DNA from: Wolfiporia cocos
Lineage: Eukaryota > Basidiomycota > Agaricomycetes > Polyporales > Phaeolaceae
Direction of reading: 5' to 3'
Length of the DNA: 64,000 nt
Assembly (NCBI GenBank): GCA_029448655.1
Contig: JACCLO010000010.1
Coordinates: 558,001-622,000 of the forward strand
The notes under the pieces are model-generated. The model ran no database searches. It was not told where the DNA came from and was given only the letters and a program-made list of their open reading frames with translations. Shown here one piece after another: positions 32,475-42,650 of the stretch. The stretch's first letter is position 1. Every line of letters begins with the position of its first letter. A program made the position numbers and the translations under genes.

Positions 32475-33609
32475 GTCTGTGCTTTAGTGGTGTGCGGAGC
32501 AGCCTGGTGCGTGGGTAGGAGCAAGAGACGATGTAGTGTAGGTCGCGCGCAATGACCGGCAGTGGGTAGGTTGTACGATGGAGATGAAGACAGCACGATG
32601 ACCTACGTGTGAGATCCTGAGACACGGCCGCGGCGCTCACGCGTCGACGCGAGAAATAATGAATGGCAGGTCGCGTTGCATGGGCGCTTCTAGGCTCATA
32701 AATCAGCTTGAGTATTCGTTCCTACGAGAGCGCCAGAGAGAAGTCCCCCGTGGGAATGGCGGCATCTCGACGCTCGGTGCTCTAGCGCTCGACTGACGCG
32801 CACACGTGATCTCTTGGGACGCGCGTCGCGTCCTGCACTGCCCCGTCCCTACTATTCACGCCATACATCGTCTTGCCTTGGCCAGGTGCAATAAGTCTTT
32901 CCCGTTGATGCCGTGGCGAACTTGGAACTCGCGAGGTCGTGAGATCTGACATTTCCGTTGTAGGAGAGCTGACAGCCATCCATTAGAGCCAACGGGAGGA
33001 TCCGACAGTGCAGAAGTAGACGGTAATACAGTTGACATTATAACATTGTACATGCAACGATTTATAGGCGGGTACGAGGCCGAGACGACGCGATCGCCGT
33101 GGCGAGGACGCGCCAGTCACGCGAGCGCGCCGAGGGGATGCCGCCGGCAGGTTCAAACTCAGCGTTCCCACGGGGGACTTCCTCGCCCCAGCCTAGGGCG
33201 CTTCCTGACGCGTCGCGCTAGATCAGCGCACGAGGCGCCCACGAGCATATTGTCGATCCCAGCCTGCATCAGACCGTCCATGAATCTCCTCAGGCGTATA
33301 CGGCTGGCAAGTCATAACCAGCCTGGCGCAAGCAACGTATTGCATATATACTGGGTCTGCGGAACTGGACACTAGTCGTCGAGCACTATGCACTCGCGGG
33401 CAGTCTCTATACAGTGCGGCTTTACGCGCAGCTCATAACGCTGGTTCTGTCCCCACGAACCCACATCGATCCGATGCCGCCCTGCTTACCACTCACAATC
33501 GGCCATACCGGGAAGTCGACGGAGCGGGGCATATAAAACATTATGGGCGGCCGCTCGATGAAGCGAGGCTTACTTTCAATCCAGTGGCATTGAGAGAGCA
33601 GATAAGAAC
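32475..33609. other. Divergent intergenic region
   Basis: This lies between ERG27 (minus) and the SDR gene (plus). No supported gene, RNA or repeat was found. Confidence 0.4.
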
Positions 33610-34640
33610 ATGCCTTCGTACGTGGTCGAGGTGCCTCGCGAGGCATCGGCCTTGAGCTCGTTCGCCAGCTCGTACGACCTTCATCTTATATCCCATGTGC
33701 ACATATATTAACCTATAGGATACATAGTCAGAAAAGGCAGACAACACCGTATACGCCGTGGTGCGCGACAAGGCGAACTCCACGCACCTCTCCGCACTCG
33801 TCACGGACGCGAACTGCGCGAACGTGCACGTCGTGCAAAGCGACGTAGTCGACCACCGTGCGATGAAAGCTGCCGCCGAAGAAGTAGCTGCGCTGAGCGG
33901 GGGCGCGGTCGACGTTCTGATCCACAACGCCGCGCGCATGTACGGGCCTAACTTCTACCGCGGTCTGACCAACTAGTATGTGCAGGCATCATCTTACATC
34001 GCGAGCTCCCGGCAGACTGAACGATCCATCAGCGCGGACGATGACACGCTCGACGCGGAATTCATGCAATCGGTAGGACGCCTCACATTCAAACACGTAC
34101 TGACAATATTAATCACCGCGCGATCCAGTTTCAAGTGAACGTTCTTGGTATCATTCACACTGTCAACGCTTTTCTGCCACTCCTGCGCCGCGGCGCCGCA
34201 AAGAAGATCATTCTCGTCAGCACGGGCGCGGGTGACCGCGACGTCGTGTGGCGGGCGCGCTTCGACAGCGCTGCGGCGTACGGCGTGACCAAGGCCGCCG
34301 CGAACATGGTCGCGATCAAGTACGCCGTGCAGCTCGAGCCCGAGGGCTTCGTCGTCGTCGCGCTCAGCCCCGGCACAGTCGACGTCTCCGCCACTGCTGC
34401 GGAGGAACGTGAGTGCTCATCCCCTTCGTAATCGTGAGGGATGGCTCGCTAATGGGCTCTACTGTGGGCGCAGCGGATGAGTTCTCAAGGGTGGAGCTGG
34501 CGCGGATCGTTGAGAACGTGAAGAAGGTCGTGCCGGGGCATAGGTCGCTGACCCCCGCGGAATCAGTACAGCGCCTATTGAAGACGATTGATGAGGTGGG
34601 GCCTGCGGATACGGGCAGCTTCCGGCTGCAGACGAGCTGA
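33610..34640 (+). pseudogene. Short-chain dehydrogenase/reductase with an N-terminal frameshift
   Basis: The ATG at 33610 begins MPSYVV, which should continue into the cofactor motif GASRGIGLELVRQL (from 33630). That motif lies in a different frame: two bases separate the GTC codon from GGT where three are expected. No ATG precedes the motif in its own frame. Downstream all is intact: TVYAVVRDKANSTHL, VHVVQSDVVD, DVLIHNAARMYGPNFY, FQVNVLGIIHTVNAFLPLLR, the catalytic YGVTKAAANM after STGAGD, ALSPGTVDVS and a C-terminal ADEFSRVELARIVENV, with four normal introns. The gene is therefore either a recent pseudogene or carries a one-base sequence error. SDRs of this kind are NAD(P)-dependent oxidoreductases; the substrate is unknown. 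Confidence 0.7.
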
Positions 34641-36179
34641 GTGGTGTGGGATATTGTGCGCTCTGCCGAGAGAATTTGTTCAGGTGTGCTCTGGAACAAT
34701 TATTGTCTATACTTTATTCTGACGGTGATGACATGTTCCGAGAGTAGACTTAGCGATCAATCATCTAATGGCTTACGTCGCTAGCGTTCTTGTATTCAGA
34801 TGAACAGATAAATTTGCTCAGATGAGTATAATTACGCGAGAGTATCTTTGACAGCAGCCGAAATGCCCAATGTTGACGAGGTGATGCTGTCCTTGTGGGC
34901 TCAGCCGCATGTTCGACATCCCAGTCTATCATCAGGGAATGTGTTCAGTGAGGTGATGATACTAAAGGTGAGCTTGCGTCCGTCTGTGCGATGTGTCGGA
35001 TCGTTCACATGTACGATCCGCATAAGTTCACATCGGGCACGAGCATCGACCCTGTCATGGTACCAGCGCATGGGAAAGCGGACGCGTGCGCCATTATAAC
35101 TGCCAACGCTCCGTCTCGAATACACGCGTGCCACAGAAAGCACATACGCCACACTCGAGCGCCGGGTGCCAGCGAGCTCGACGCTCCTGCACAGACAGGC
35201 TGGCCGCACTGTACTTGTGCATAGGTCCGCAGCCCGGACAGGTGCCACTCACGACAGTTTGTTCGCCGCATCAACTAACTCCCACTACGAGGCGCCCCTT
35301 GATCGCAAGCAGGTGGTGTCTGACGAAAGGACGCCATGTCGACTTACACTACCCGGTTCGCTGAGTGGAGAATTCTACGAGCAGTACGTAAGCCGAGGGA
35401 TCGTCGAGCTTCTTGCCCAGTTTCCCATCGGTCGTGGATTGCCTGACAACGAGACTGCTTAATAATGTACAAGTCGAGCGTAACACTGCAAGGATCACCG
35501 AACGTCTAACGAGACCGGCTTTTAGGCTTTGATAACTCAGGTTGATGTCTCTTTTCGAGCGCGATCTGGGTATGTACCTATCGGAATGCGCCCACGAAGC
35601 ACAAATATGCTGCCACAACACCTTTGATAGGTGCGAGACGAAAGCATATGGTTAACTCTAATTGCAGTCTTGGCAGCATGGACTCTGTGGATTCTTCGCT
35701 GGCTGTTCAAGCATGCTGCAATGATTCGGCACGCAGAGCGCGTCCGGACAAGCAGCAGCAGAAAGTCCTTCATTCATATCGGGTGCGTTGGACAATTAAC
35801 TTCGCGTAGTGGCCGACGCATATGCACAAGACAAAGTGTAATCCGGCGGTAGGACAATCACATGATTGCGTTCCATGCGGACCCGTTGTTGACAACTCGA
35901 TGCACACATGGACAGGATTTGACGCAGTCAATTGCGAACGGGAAAGTTAGATGGACGACGATCGCGTGAGGACGCTGTTGTTCTTACTTCGTTCTGGAAC
36001 CTCGTAGGGCACCAATGCCAAGGACACTCACACCGCAACGCTCATCCCATGCAGCGGAGACAGAGAAGTGATCGTGCACGCATGGCAGCAATCAGCAGTT
36101 ACTGCGCACATGACACTTAGCGTCACCATACGGATTTTGTCTACCGACCTTCTCTAACCACTCGAACGTTCATGGCGGG
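34641..36179. other. No gene recognised
   Basis: Short frames only (for example 35166-35462), without family features. The right end is the promoter of the soluble alpha-amylase. Confidence 0.4.
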
Positions 36180-36186
36180 TATATAA
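36180..36186 (+). promoter_or_regulatory. TATA box of soluble alpha-amylase gene
   Basis: TATATAA lies 63-69 bp before the ATG at 36249. A C-rich pyrimidine run (36226-36242) falls in the presumptive leader, just before the start codon. Confidence 0.5.
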
Positions 36187-36248
36187 TGCAGTGCAATGGC
36201 CGGACAACCTACAGGGCTCCCGTGTCCCCCCCCCTCCCCCCCATCATA

Positions 36249-38168
36249 ATGTTGTATGGCCTACTCGTCAGTAGTCTTGTGGCCGTCCCGGCGCTCTGCG
36301 CCACTGCCGCAGAATGGCAACATCGCTCCATTTATCAGGTGAACACTCTACTTGTCCGATGCAACTGCCATCGCTGATGACCTCACCTGCACGTTTCCAG
36401 CTCGTTACGGACAGGTTTGCGACCACTGACGGCTCTTGGCCTGCGTGCGATACCGAGGATCGTGTCTATTGCAATGGTACCTGGCAAGGCATCATCAACA
36501 AACTAGACTACATACAAAATATGGGTTTCGATGCAATATGGATTTCGCCCATTGTAGCGAACCTCGAGGGCACCACTGGCGATGGCCAAGCATATCACGG
36601 GTGCGTCATAATAGATTGCTGCCAGCGTTCAGGCTCATCAGAAAGTAGATACTGGACGCAGAACCAGAACGCCCTGAACAGCCATTTCGGAGACGAGACG
36701 ATCCTCAAGAATCTTAGCACGCAGCTGCACAACCGCGGGATGTACCTCATGATCGATGTCGTCGTGAACCACATGGCGGCAGACACGCTTCCGCCAGACT
36801 ACTCGCTCTTCACGCCGTTCAATGAGGAGTCCGACTTCCACCCGTTCTGCTGGATTACGAACTACAACAACCAGACAAACGTCGAGCAGTGCTGGCTCGG
36901 CGACGACGAGGTGCCCCTCGCGGATATGGACACTGAGGACGACGCCATCGTTGAATTCTTCTACAACTGGATCACCGATCTCGTTGGCAACTATAGCGCC
37001 GACGGCGTACGCATTGACACCGTCAAGCACATCCGCAAGGATTTCTGGCCTGGCTTTGCCGAGGCTGCTGGGGTGTTCACTATAGGTGAAGTCTACGATG
37101 GCTCTGTTGATTACGTTGCTCCATATACTGGTGAAGTGAATAGTTCCTGCGCGCGAACTCCTCCGTTGATCCGGTGACACAGAGGTCCTAGACGCTGTGT
37201 TGGACTACCCGACATACTACCAGCTTCTTTATGCTTTCGAGTCCACAAGCGGCTCCATTGCCAACCTCGTCTCATGGGTCACGTCCTCCCAATCATCGTT
37301 CAAGAACGGGGAGTTTATGGTTGGGTCGTTCCTGGAGAATCAGGATCAGCCACGCTTCCAATCAATACAGACCGATCAGGCGGTGGGCATGTTTTGCAGC
37401 GCAAGGCATCTCATTACTCACGCATGATGCTCTACTAGCTTGTATCAAATGCGATGACATGGCCGTTCATTCAGGATGGCATCCCTATCTTGTATTATGG
37501 TAAACCATCTCATCGTGGTGACATCACATAGTCTTCACGGATTTGCAGGCCAGGAACAAGGGTATACAGGGGGTGACGACCCGTACAACCGCGAAGCGTA
37601 CGTATTGTGCGGTTCCAATAGTCCAGAGTCACTGAACCTGTACCTAACCACAGATTATGGCTATCTGGCTACGTAGAGGACAAGCCGCTTGTTAAACTTG
37701 TCAGGAAGCTCAATGCTGCACGCAAAGTTGCGATCAACTCAGACAGCGACTTCCTCAGTACAGCCGTGAGTGCAATTTTCGCAGTCAAACTGCAGATCAG
37801 ATTCGGCTCACAATCACTACGCAGTTAACATTCACGTCCGTCGAAAGTTCGACGTTTGCAGTCTCAAAGTATCCCATGCTTACGCTTCTCACGAATGGTG
37901 GAAGCAGCTACACGCCTTCATGGGACGTTTCTGACGCAGGATTCGCATCTGGTGATGAGCTCATTGATGTCTTGACGTGCGATACATACACTGCGTCAAG
38001 CGACGGTGGCGTCAGTATTACTGGGTCTGAGGGAATGCCGATTGTGAGTATATCATTACCGCTAGTTGTCCGCGCGGTTTACGTGGTGCTGATCATGTCG
38101 TGTAGGTTCTCATGCCAATCTCCATGTTCAATGCGACGTACTGTGACTATCTGCTCAATTCGTATTGA
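36249..38168 (+). CDS. Alpha-amylase GH13, secreted, without GPI signal
   Basis: Nine exons fit in phase: 36249-36338, 36401-36600, 36649-37130, 37183-37382, 37439-37499, 37549-37597, 37654-37765, 37825-38043 and 38106-38168. A signal peptide (MLYGLLVSSLVAVPALC) leads to the start of the barrel, SIYQLVTDRF. Conserved GH13 regions are DVVVNHMA (region I), GVRIDTVKH with the nucleophile Asp (II), TIGEVYDG with the acid/base Glu (III) and FLENQDQPRF with the transition-state Asp (IV). Region IV has Gln where TAKA-type amylases have His (NHD). The C-terminal beta domain (TLLTNGGSSYTPSWDV) follows. It ends ATYCDYLLNSY with no anchor signal. Role: extracellular hydrolysis of internal alpha-1,4 bonds of starch or glycogen. 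A paralogue lies at 49487-51546. Confidence 0.92.
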
Positions 38169-38697
38169 ATGAGCTTGATTGGCGCTTGCCTACGTATATG
38201 GCCTCTGGGAATGTGTACACAACGTGTCGCGTACCGCGCGCCTTCTTATTACTTAACGCCACGGATATGATATCATCGATCGCTGCTTCGGCCGCCAATA
38301 TCTAGCACCCCAAAAGCGTAGTGGCGTAAAGTCTCGCCCGGTTGGCGGCGTCACGCCCGTGTTTCATAATCGCGAGCTGTTGGCATCATGCGCTGGCAGA
38401 CGCGCAGCATATATGTATCCTCTCGGCCGCTTGCATCTCAGATCCCCCAAGGCTACTTTCAACATACGCCCCTGGTACGACTGGTACGCAGACGACATTG
38501 GCGTCTCGTGAGGATCATTATATTAGTCAGAGTGTCGCACCAAGTGCGAAATCCAATAGCAGCAGGAACAGCTCTCCGCCGTTGTAGCAATAGAACATCC
38601 GCTCATACACTACCTGTGAGTTGTCTCAGTGATCCACCAGTAACTGAGTAAACAATTACTAATCCTTGTTCTCTCAGTTAGTCTTTTATCTTGCACC
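38169..38697. other. Intergenic gap
   Basis: This holds the 3' flank of the amylase and the promoter of the F-box gene. No further feature is seen. Confidence 0.4.
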
Positions 38698-39758
38698 ATG
38701 GGAATATTGCCGGTGGAGCTGTACCGCGAGATCGTGGAACACGTCTCCTCGAAGCGCGACTTGAGTGTGCTCAGCATTACATCTCGGGTATTGCAGGCTG
38801 AGGCCGAATTATTCCTTTACCGCTCCATTCACTGCACGAAATACGCCGACACTCGAGTTATCTGCGACGTCATCGCCCAGTACCCTCGCATTCGTCCTCT
38901 AGTTCGCTCGCTCACGATGTCCAGCCAGATAGGAGTACGATCTGCGCCTCATGGCTTCTGGAGCGCTGTCTCACAGGCACTACGCTCGCTGCCAAATCTT
39001 ACGATGCTCAGGATCAGTGATATGGTGGACACCAACGACGCCTGGATCTTCCGCGGGTGCACCTTTGCACTCACAGAGCTCCATTGCCATTTTGCTCTCG
39101 ATGACGCGTACATATCTTTTCTACAGACCCAGAAAGAGCTCCGTATTTGGTCCTGGATGTACTCGCATCCTGATCCATGGATTAACGCCATCGAAGGGAT
39201 TCCGTCGGAACCACACTTCCTCCCTCATTTGCGCATACTCTCGACGAATTCACGCGACGTTGCGTTGAGACTATGTGCAACTCGCGAACTCTCTAGCGTC
39301 TCAGTCGGCGGGTTCTACATTCCCTACGTTTGCGACGAAGAGCGCGTAGAATTTGTTCAAGAGCTCACACGCAATGCGAACTCGTTGGCCTCATTGCAAT
39401 TGACCTTTCCTTGCCACAAGTCGTATCTGCTTGCCACACTGGATGCCCTCGCGGAATATCTCCCCGGGTTGCAATCATTAGGTCATCTTCCAGTATTTAC
39501 GACGCAGGCAAGTTCCTGTTTATCCTTTTGGTTTTGCCTCAGTCCAAACATGCTGAAGCGATGATACTCCAGGACGTTGATATCATCACGGCTATCTCCC
39601 GATTGACACGTCTGACTACCCTCTCGACCGTATCTACCCTTGACAGCGATACGCTATGTGTCATGACTCATAGGTTTCCTAGACTTAGCCTCAGAACAGG
39701 CTTTGGCTGCCACAATGAATTATCGTTTCTTCAGTCGGCGCTCTGCTTGTCAGATTAA
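38698..39758 (+). CDS. F-box protein 1 (331 aa)
   Basis: The N-terminus is an F-box: LPVELYREIVEHVSSKRDLSVLSITSRVLQAEAELFLYRSI. Degenerate leucine-rich segments such as YPRIRPLVRSLTMSS, LRSLPNLTMLRISDM and NSLASLQLTF follow. This is the usual agaricomycete F-box/LRR layout, acting as a substrate adaptor in SCF ubiquitin ligases. Exon 1 is 38698-39507 and exon 2 is 39573-39758. The intron has a GC donor (CAG/GCAAGT) at the same residue (after FTTQ) where the paralogue at 61467-62564 has a GT donor. The target protein is unknown. Confidence 0.8.
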
Positions 39759-40371
39759 CTCTGTATGTGATAAGATCTCGATAATTCTACCTAGAGGATA
39801 TAGACAGGCACTAGATGACTTCGTTATACCAGCAATATAATCCGCTAAACATATATATGGCTCTGGCAACTTGAGATGATATAGATGGCGTCGCCAGTCT
39901 AGCAGTCTTGGATCTCTTCAAATCCATTATCCAAACGAGATTGGGAGAGCTGGAGGAGTATTGCACATATTTGCCGGGGTCTACTCTGCCAGGAACAATC
40001 AGAGGAATGAACGATGATAGCTGAAACAGTAATTGCCGTGCGGCAGTGTCATGAGACCTCTTTGGAGTATCACAATCACCAACGCTGAATAGCAAAATTA
40101 CGCCAAACATCAGCACGGAGAAACTCATGGATACACACATATATCTCTCATAATATTTTTGTTCAATATAGACCATGAAAGCTATCAAGTAGAACCACGA
40201 TTCGGATGCAAGGCTTGCCTCCGGTTGGTGCCGGCGAGCAATAGCGTCTAAGACAGGAGTGAGGAAGTCTTTTATATGCAGCACAGCGCTATTCCACGCG
40301 ACTTTTATGAAATATGAATCCAGATTGCGGCCGTTGCGTGGGCAAAATCAACAATACAGGTGAGCCGTAAA
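39759..40371. other. Intergenic gap up to the inverted repeat
   Basis: A 157-codon frame on the minus strand (39811-40284) has no family resemblance or splice support. Nothing is called. Confidence 0.35.
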
Positions 40372-40578
40372 TGCGCGGCGCGGTCACGACTCAACGGGCG
40401 TATGTCATGTGATCGCGTTCAACGCGTCGCGATCTTCGCTGAGATTTAATTATGTAAGCTATTTATAAGCCTCCGCGTGCGATGTCGCCACCTTTCCTCA
40501 CTACCATCATCATCCAATTGGCTACAGCAACTGTCAGACTTACTTGTGGCATTTTCTGACTGTTGCCTGCTACACGCC

Positions 40579-42583
40579 ATGCCTTTGTTTTCCCAGAAGA
40601 CAGATCACGGTGAGCAGGCGCCTGCGGCCTCATCAGCCATCAGTGCTGCCAACGAACGGGTTATTGATTCTGCTACCAGAGCCCATGAATGGCCTCGCAT
40701 ACTGTGGCAGATGTGCCAGCGACCTGTGCAGCATGAATCCGAATGTGATCAAAGGGAGAGCCTCCATGACCTTGATCGGCACGTTGGAAGTACGCGACGC
40801 CCTCTCCTTTGTCCTTTGTTGTTCTGCCGACTGATAAGATGATCGTATCAGGGAGTGCGCGCAGAGGCCCTCGCCGAGGATATATTCCGCCAAGCGAAAC
40901 AGATGTCGAGAGACATCCACATCTTCTACGACACGCTGATCAAGACGAGTGAGCTGGCACGGGAGCACCACGTGCAAGTGTTGGAAATGATCCGACGATT
41001 CAAGGCGACACAGTCGGTGTACATGCTCAAGTTCTGCAGCATGGACGACATCGTTGATCTGGAGCCCGGGTATCGTGACATGGTGGGGCTCTCGCGACGG
41101 GTCGGCACAATGAGCTCGTCGACGTGCTCTCTGGGATCTGCGTTCGATCCTGAGGCTGAGCAGACGGGGGCGTACAATGAGTTTGATAGCGACGAGGAGG
41201 ATGAGGAAGATGGACCGATGACGAAGGCTGAGCAGGAACAGGTGGCTGCGAAGGGATTCGAGGGCGATTTCGATGACATGTCGTGGCTGACGCAGCCAGC
41301 TTCAGGGGAGATGATATGCATGGAGTCGTGGCAGGAGACAGCGGAGGATCAGGACAGCAAGGCTGCTGGTGCCAACACGTGCGATTCCGAGGCGACAGGT
41401 ATGCCCGAAATTATGTCGTTCTATATGATTGACTCACTGAGCGATTCCTGGCGTAGGATCGCCCGCTACCAAGGGCAAAAGCGATGACGCCGCCAGAGAA
41501 TCTATGGTGCATGGCGACGACGAACAGCTCAGCAGCTACCCGCCGGCATCTTCGAGCGAGATGTATAGCTGCTATGTGGACGCCAGGTACGACGATGGGA
41601 AAGATGAAGGAGACGAGGACAAAACATCAGACCACGGGATTGGGGACGAGCATGACACGGGATGTGTCAACGGCACCGACGATCAGGCCATGGACGACGA
41701 TAATATGACCACAGGTGAAGGCGTTCTCATTTCGGAGGGCTCTAAGGACCACGAGAGTTTGGAAGATGCACGGAACGACAAGATTAAGGAGGTACTCATG
41801 GGCCGAGGAGTCGCCATCGACGACGACGACGGCGTCGCATACAGCATCAGCCCGGGCAAGATGACTGACGGCGAGCGGTCCATGAGCATCGAGCATGATG
41901 GATCAGGTAGCGACTCTGATCGTTCGGGCGCGATGTCCAATTCGTATAATACATCTGTCTCGCCTCCGCTCCCGCCCTCGTCGCCGTCGTTCACCGAGCC
42001 TGCGGATATGTGCCTGCTCCGTATCATTCCCCCGAGCCAAGCGAACCGCCGCAGGCCCCGTGACCCCGCAATCCTGGCTTCCCCATTGTCGTCCCCACTT
42101 CTCGCTCCCGCCGACAACAAGGCCTCATCAGTTCCTGCAGCGCCTCAGGCTGTTCCTGAAACCCAACCCGAGCATTGTGACGTAGCGCCCCTTGCTCCTC
42201 CGCCTCTGCTTGCTGCTCCTGCCTTCCTTTTAGATGGCCCTGTGCCTGCACCATCCGGATCATCTGAGGTTCTGCGCACGCAGGGCATGCAGCTCTTTCC
42301 CTCTGCTGGCCCATCCTCCAGCGACGACATGCTGCCGCTCCCCGTCTCGCCGGAGATCATAAGCGCGCTAGGCGTCCAGCGGACGCAGCTCCTGCGCTAC
42401 CACGAGCAATATGCGGCACCGTACACTCGTCCGTCGCGTCTGAGTGTCGAACTGCCGCCTTCGTCTTGGGTCACGACTCGCCCGAAGCGTCTTCGCGGCC
42501 ACAATGCCTCCTCGTCGTCCCGCCGTGCGGGAATGGGACGAGGGGCTAACCAACACCCAAACAGCACCCAACCCACTCTGTGA
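40579..42583 (+). CDS. Hairpin-tailed orphan family, member B' (604 aa)
   Basis: Exons are 40579-40609, 40680-40789, 40852-41398 and 41457-42583, totalling exactly 605 codons including the stop. The product differs from member B by a handful of substitutions and no frame break (for example NSYNTS for NWYNTS, RAGMG for RTGMG). This suggests a recent duplication with both copies still coding. A TATA-like TATTTATAA lies at about 40461-40469. The domains are as in member B: a helical N-terminal third ending KATQSVYMLKFCS, a strongly acidic middle, a Pro/Ala-rich linker and a basic end. The stop TGA at 42581-42583 lies in the 5' arm of stem-loop 1. The function is unknown. Confidence 0.75.
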
Positions 42584-42646
42584 CAAATATGTTACAGAGA
42601 AGCCAGGGGGCATGTCGAAGCGAGGCTCGCCCCTCGTTTTGACATG
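42576..42646 (+). other. Tandem stem-loops at the stop codon of member B'
   Basis: Stem-loop 1 (42576-42599) pairs CTCTGTGAC with GTTACAGAG and is identical to that of member B. Stem-loop 2 (42611-42646) pairs CATGTCGAA with TTTTGACATG. Relative to member B, a C to T change turns a G-C pair into a G-T wobble, so pairing is kept. Confidence 0.8.
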
Positions 42647-42650
42647 ACCT

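Larger units (their letters stand above)
40372..42650. repeat. Inverted segmental duplication, right arm
   Basis: This is the reverse-complement partner of about 18985-21262. The two arms are separated by about 19.1 kb that include the amine oxidase, Hsp20, phosphatase, ERG27, SDR, amylase and F-box genes. Confidence 0.9.

Noticed and set aside
39811..40284. 157-codon minus-strand frame between F-box gene 1 and the inverted repeat.
   Set aside because: No conserved motif and no splice partners, and the codon pattern is not distinctive.
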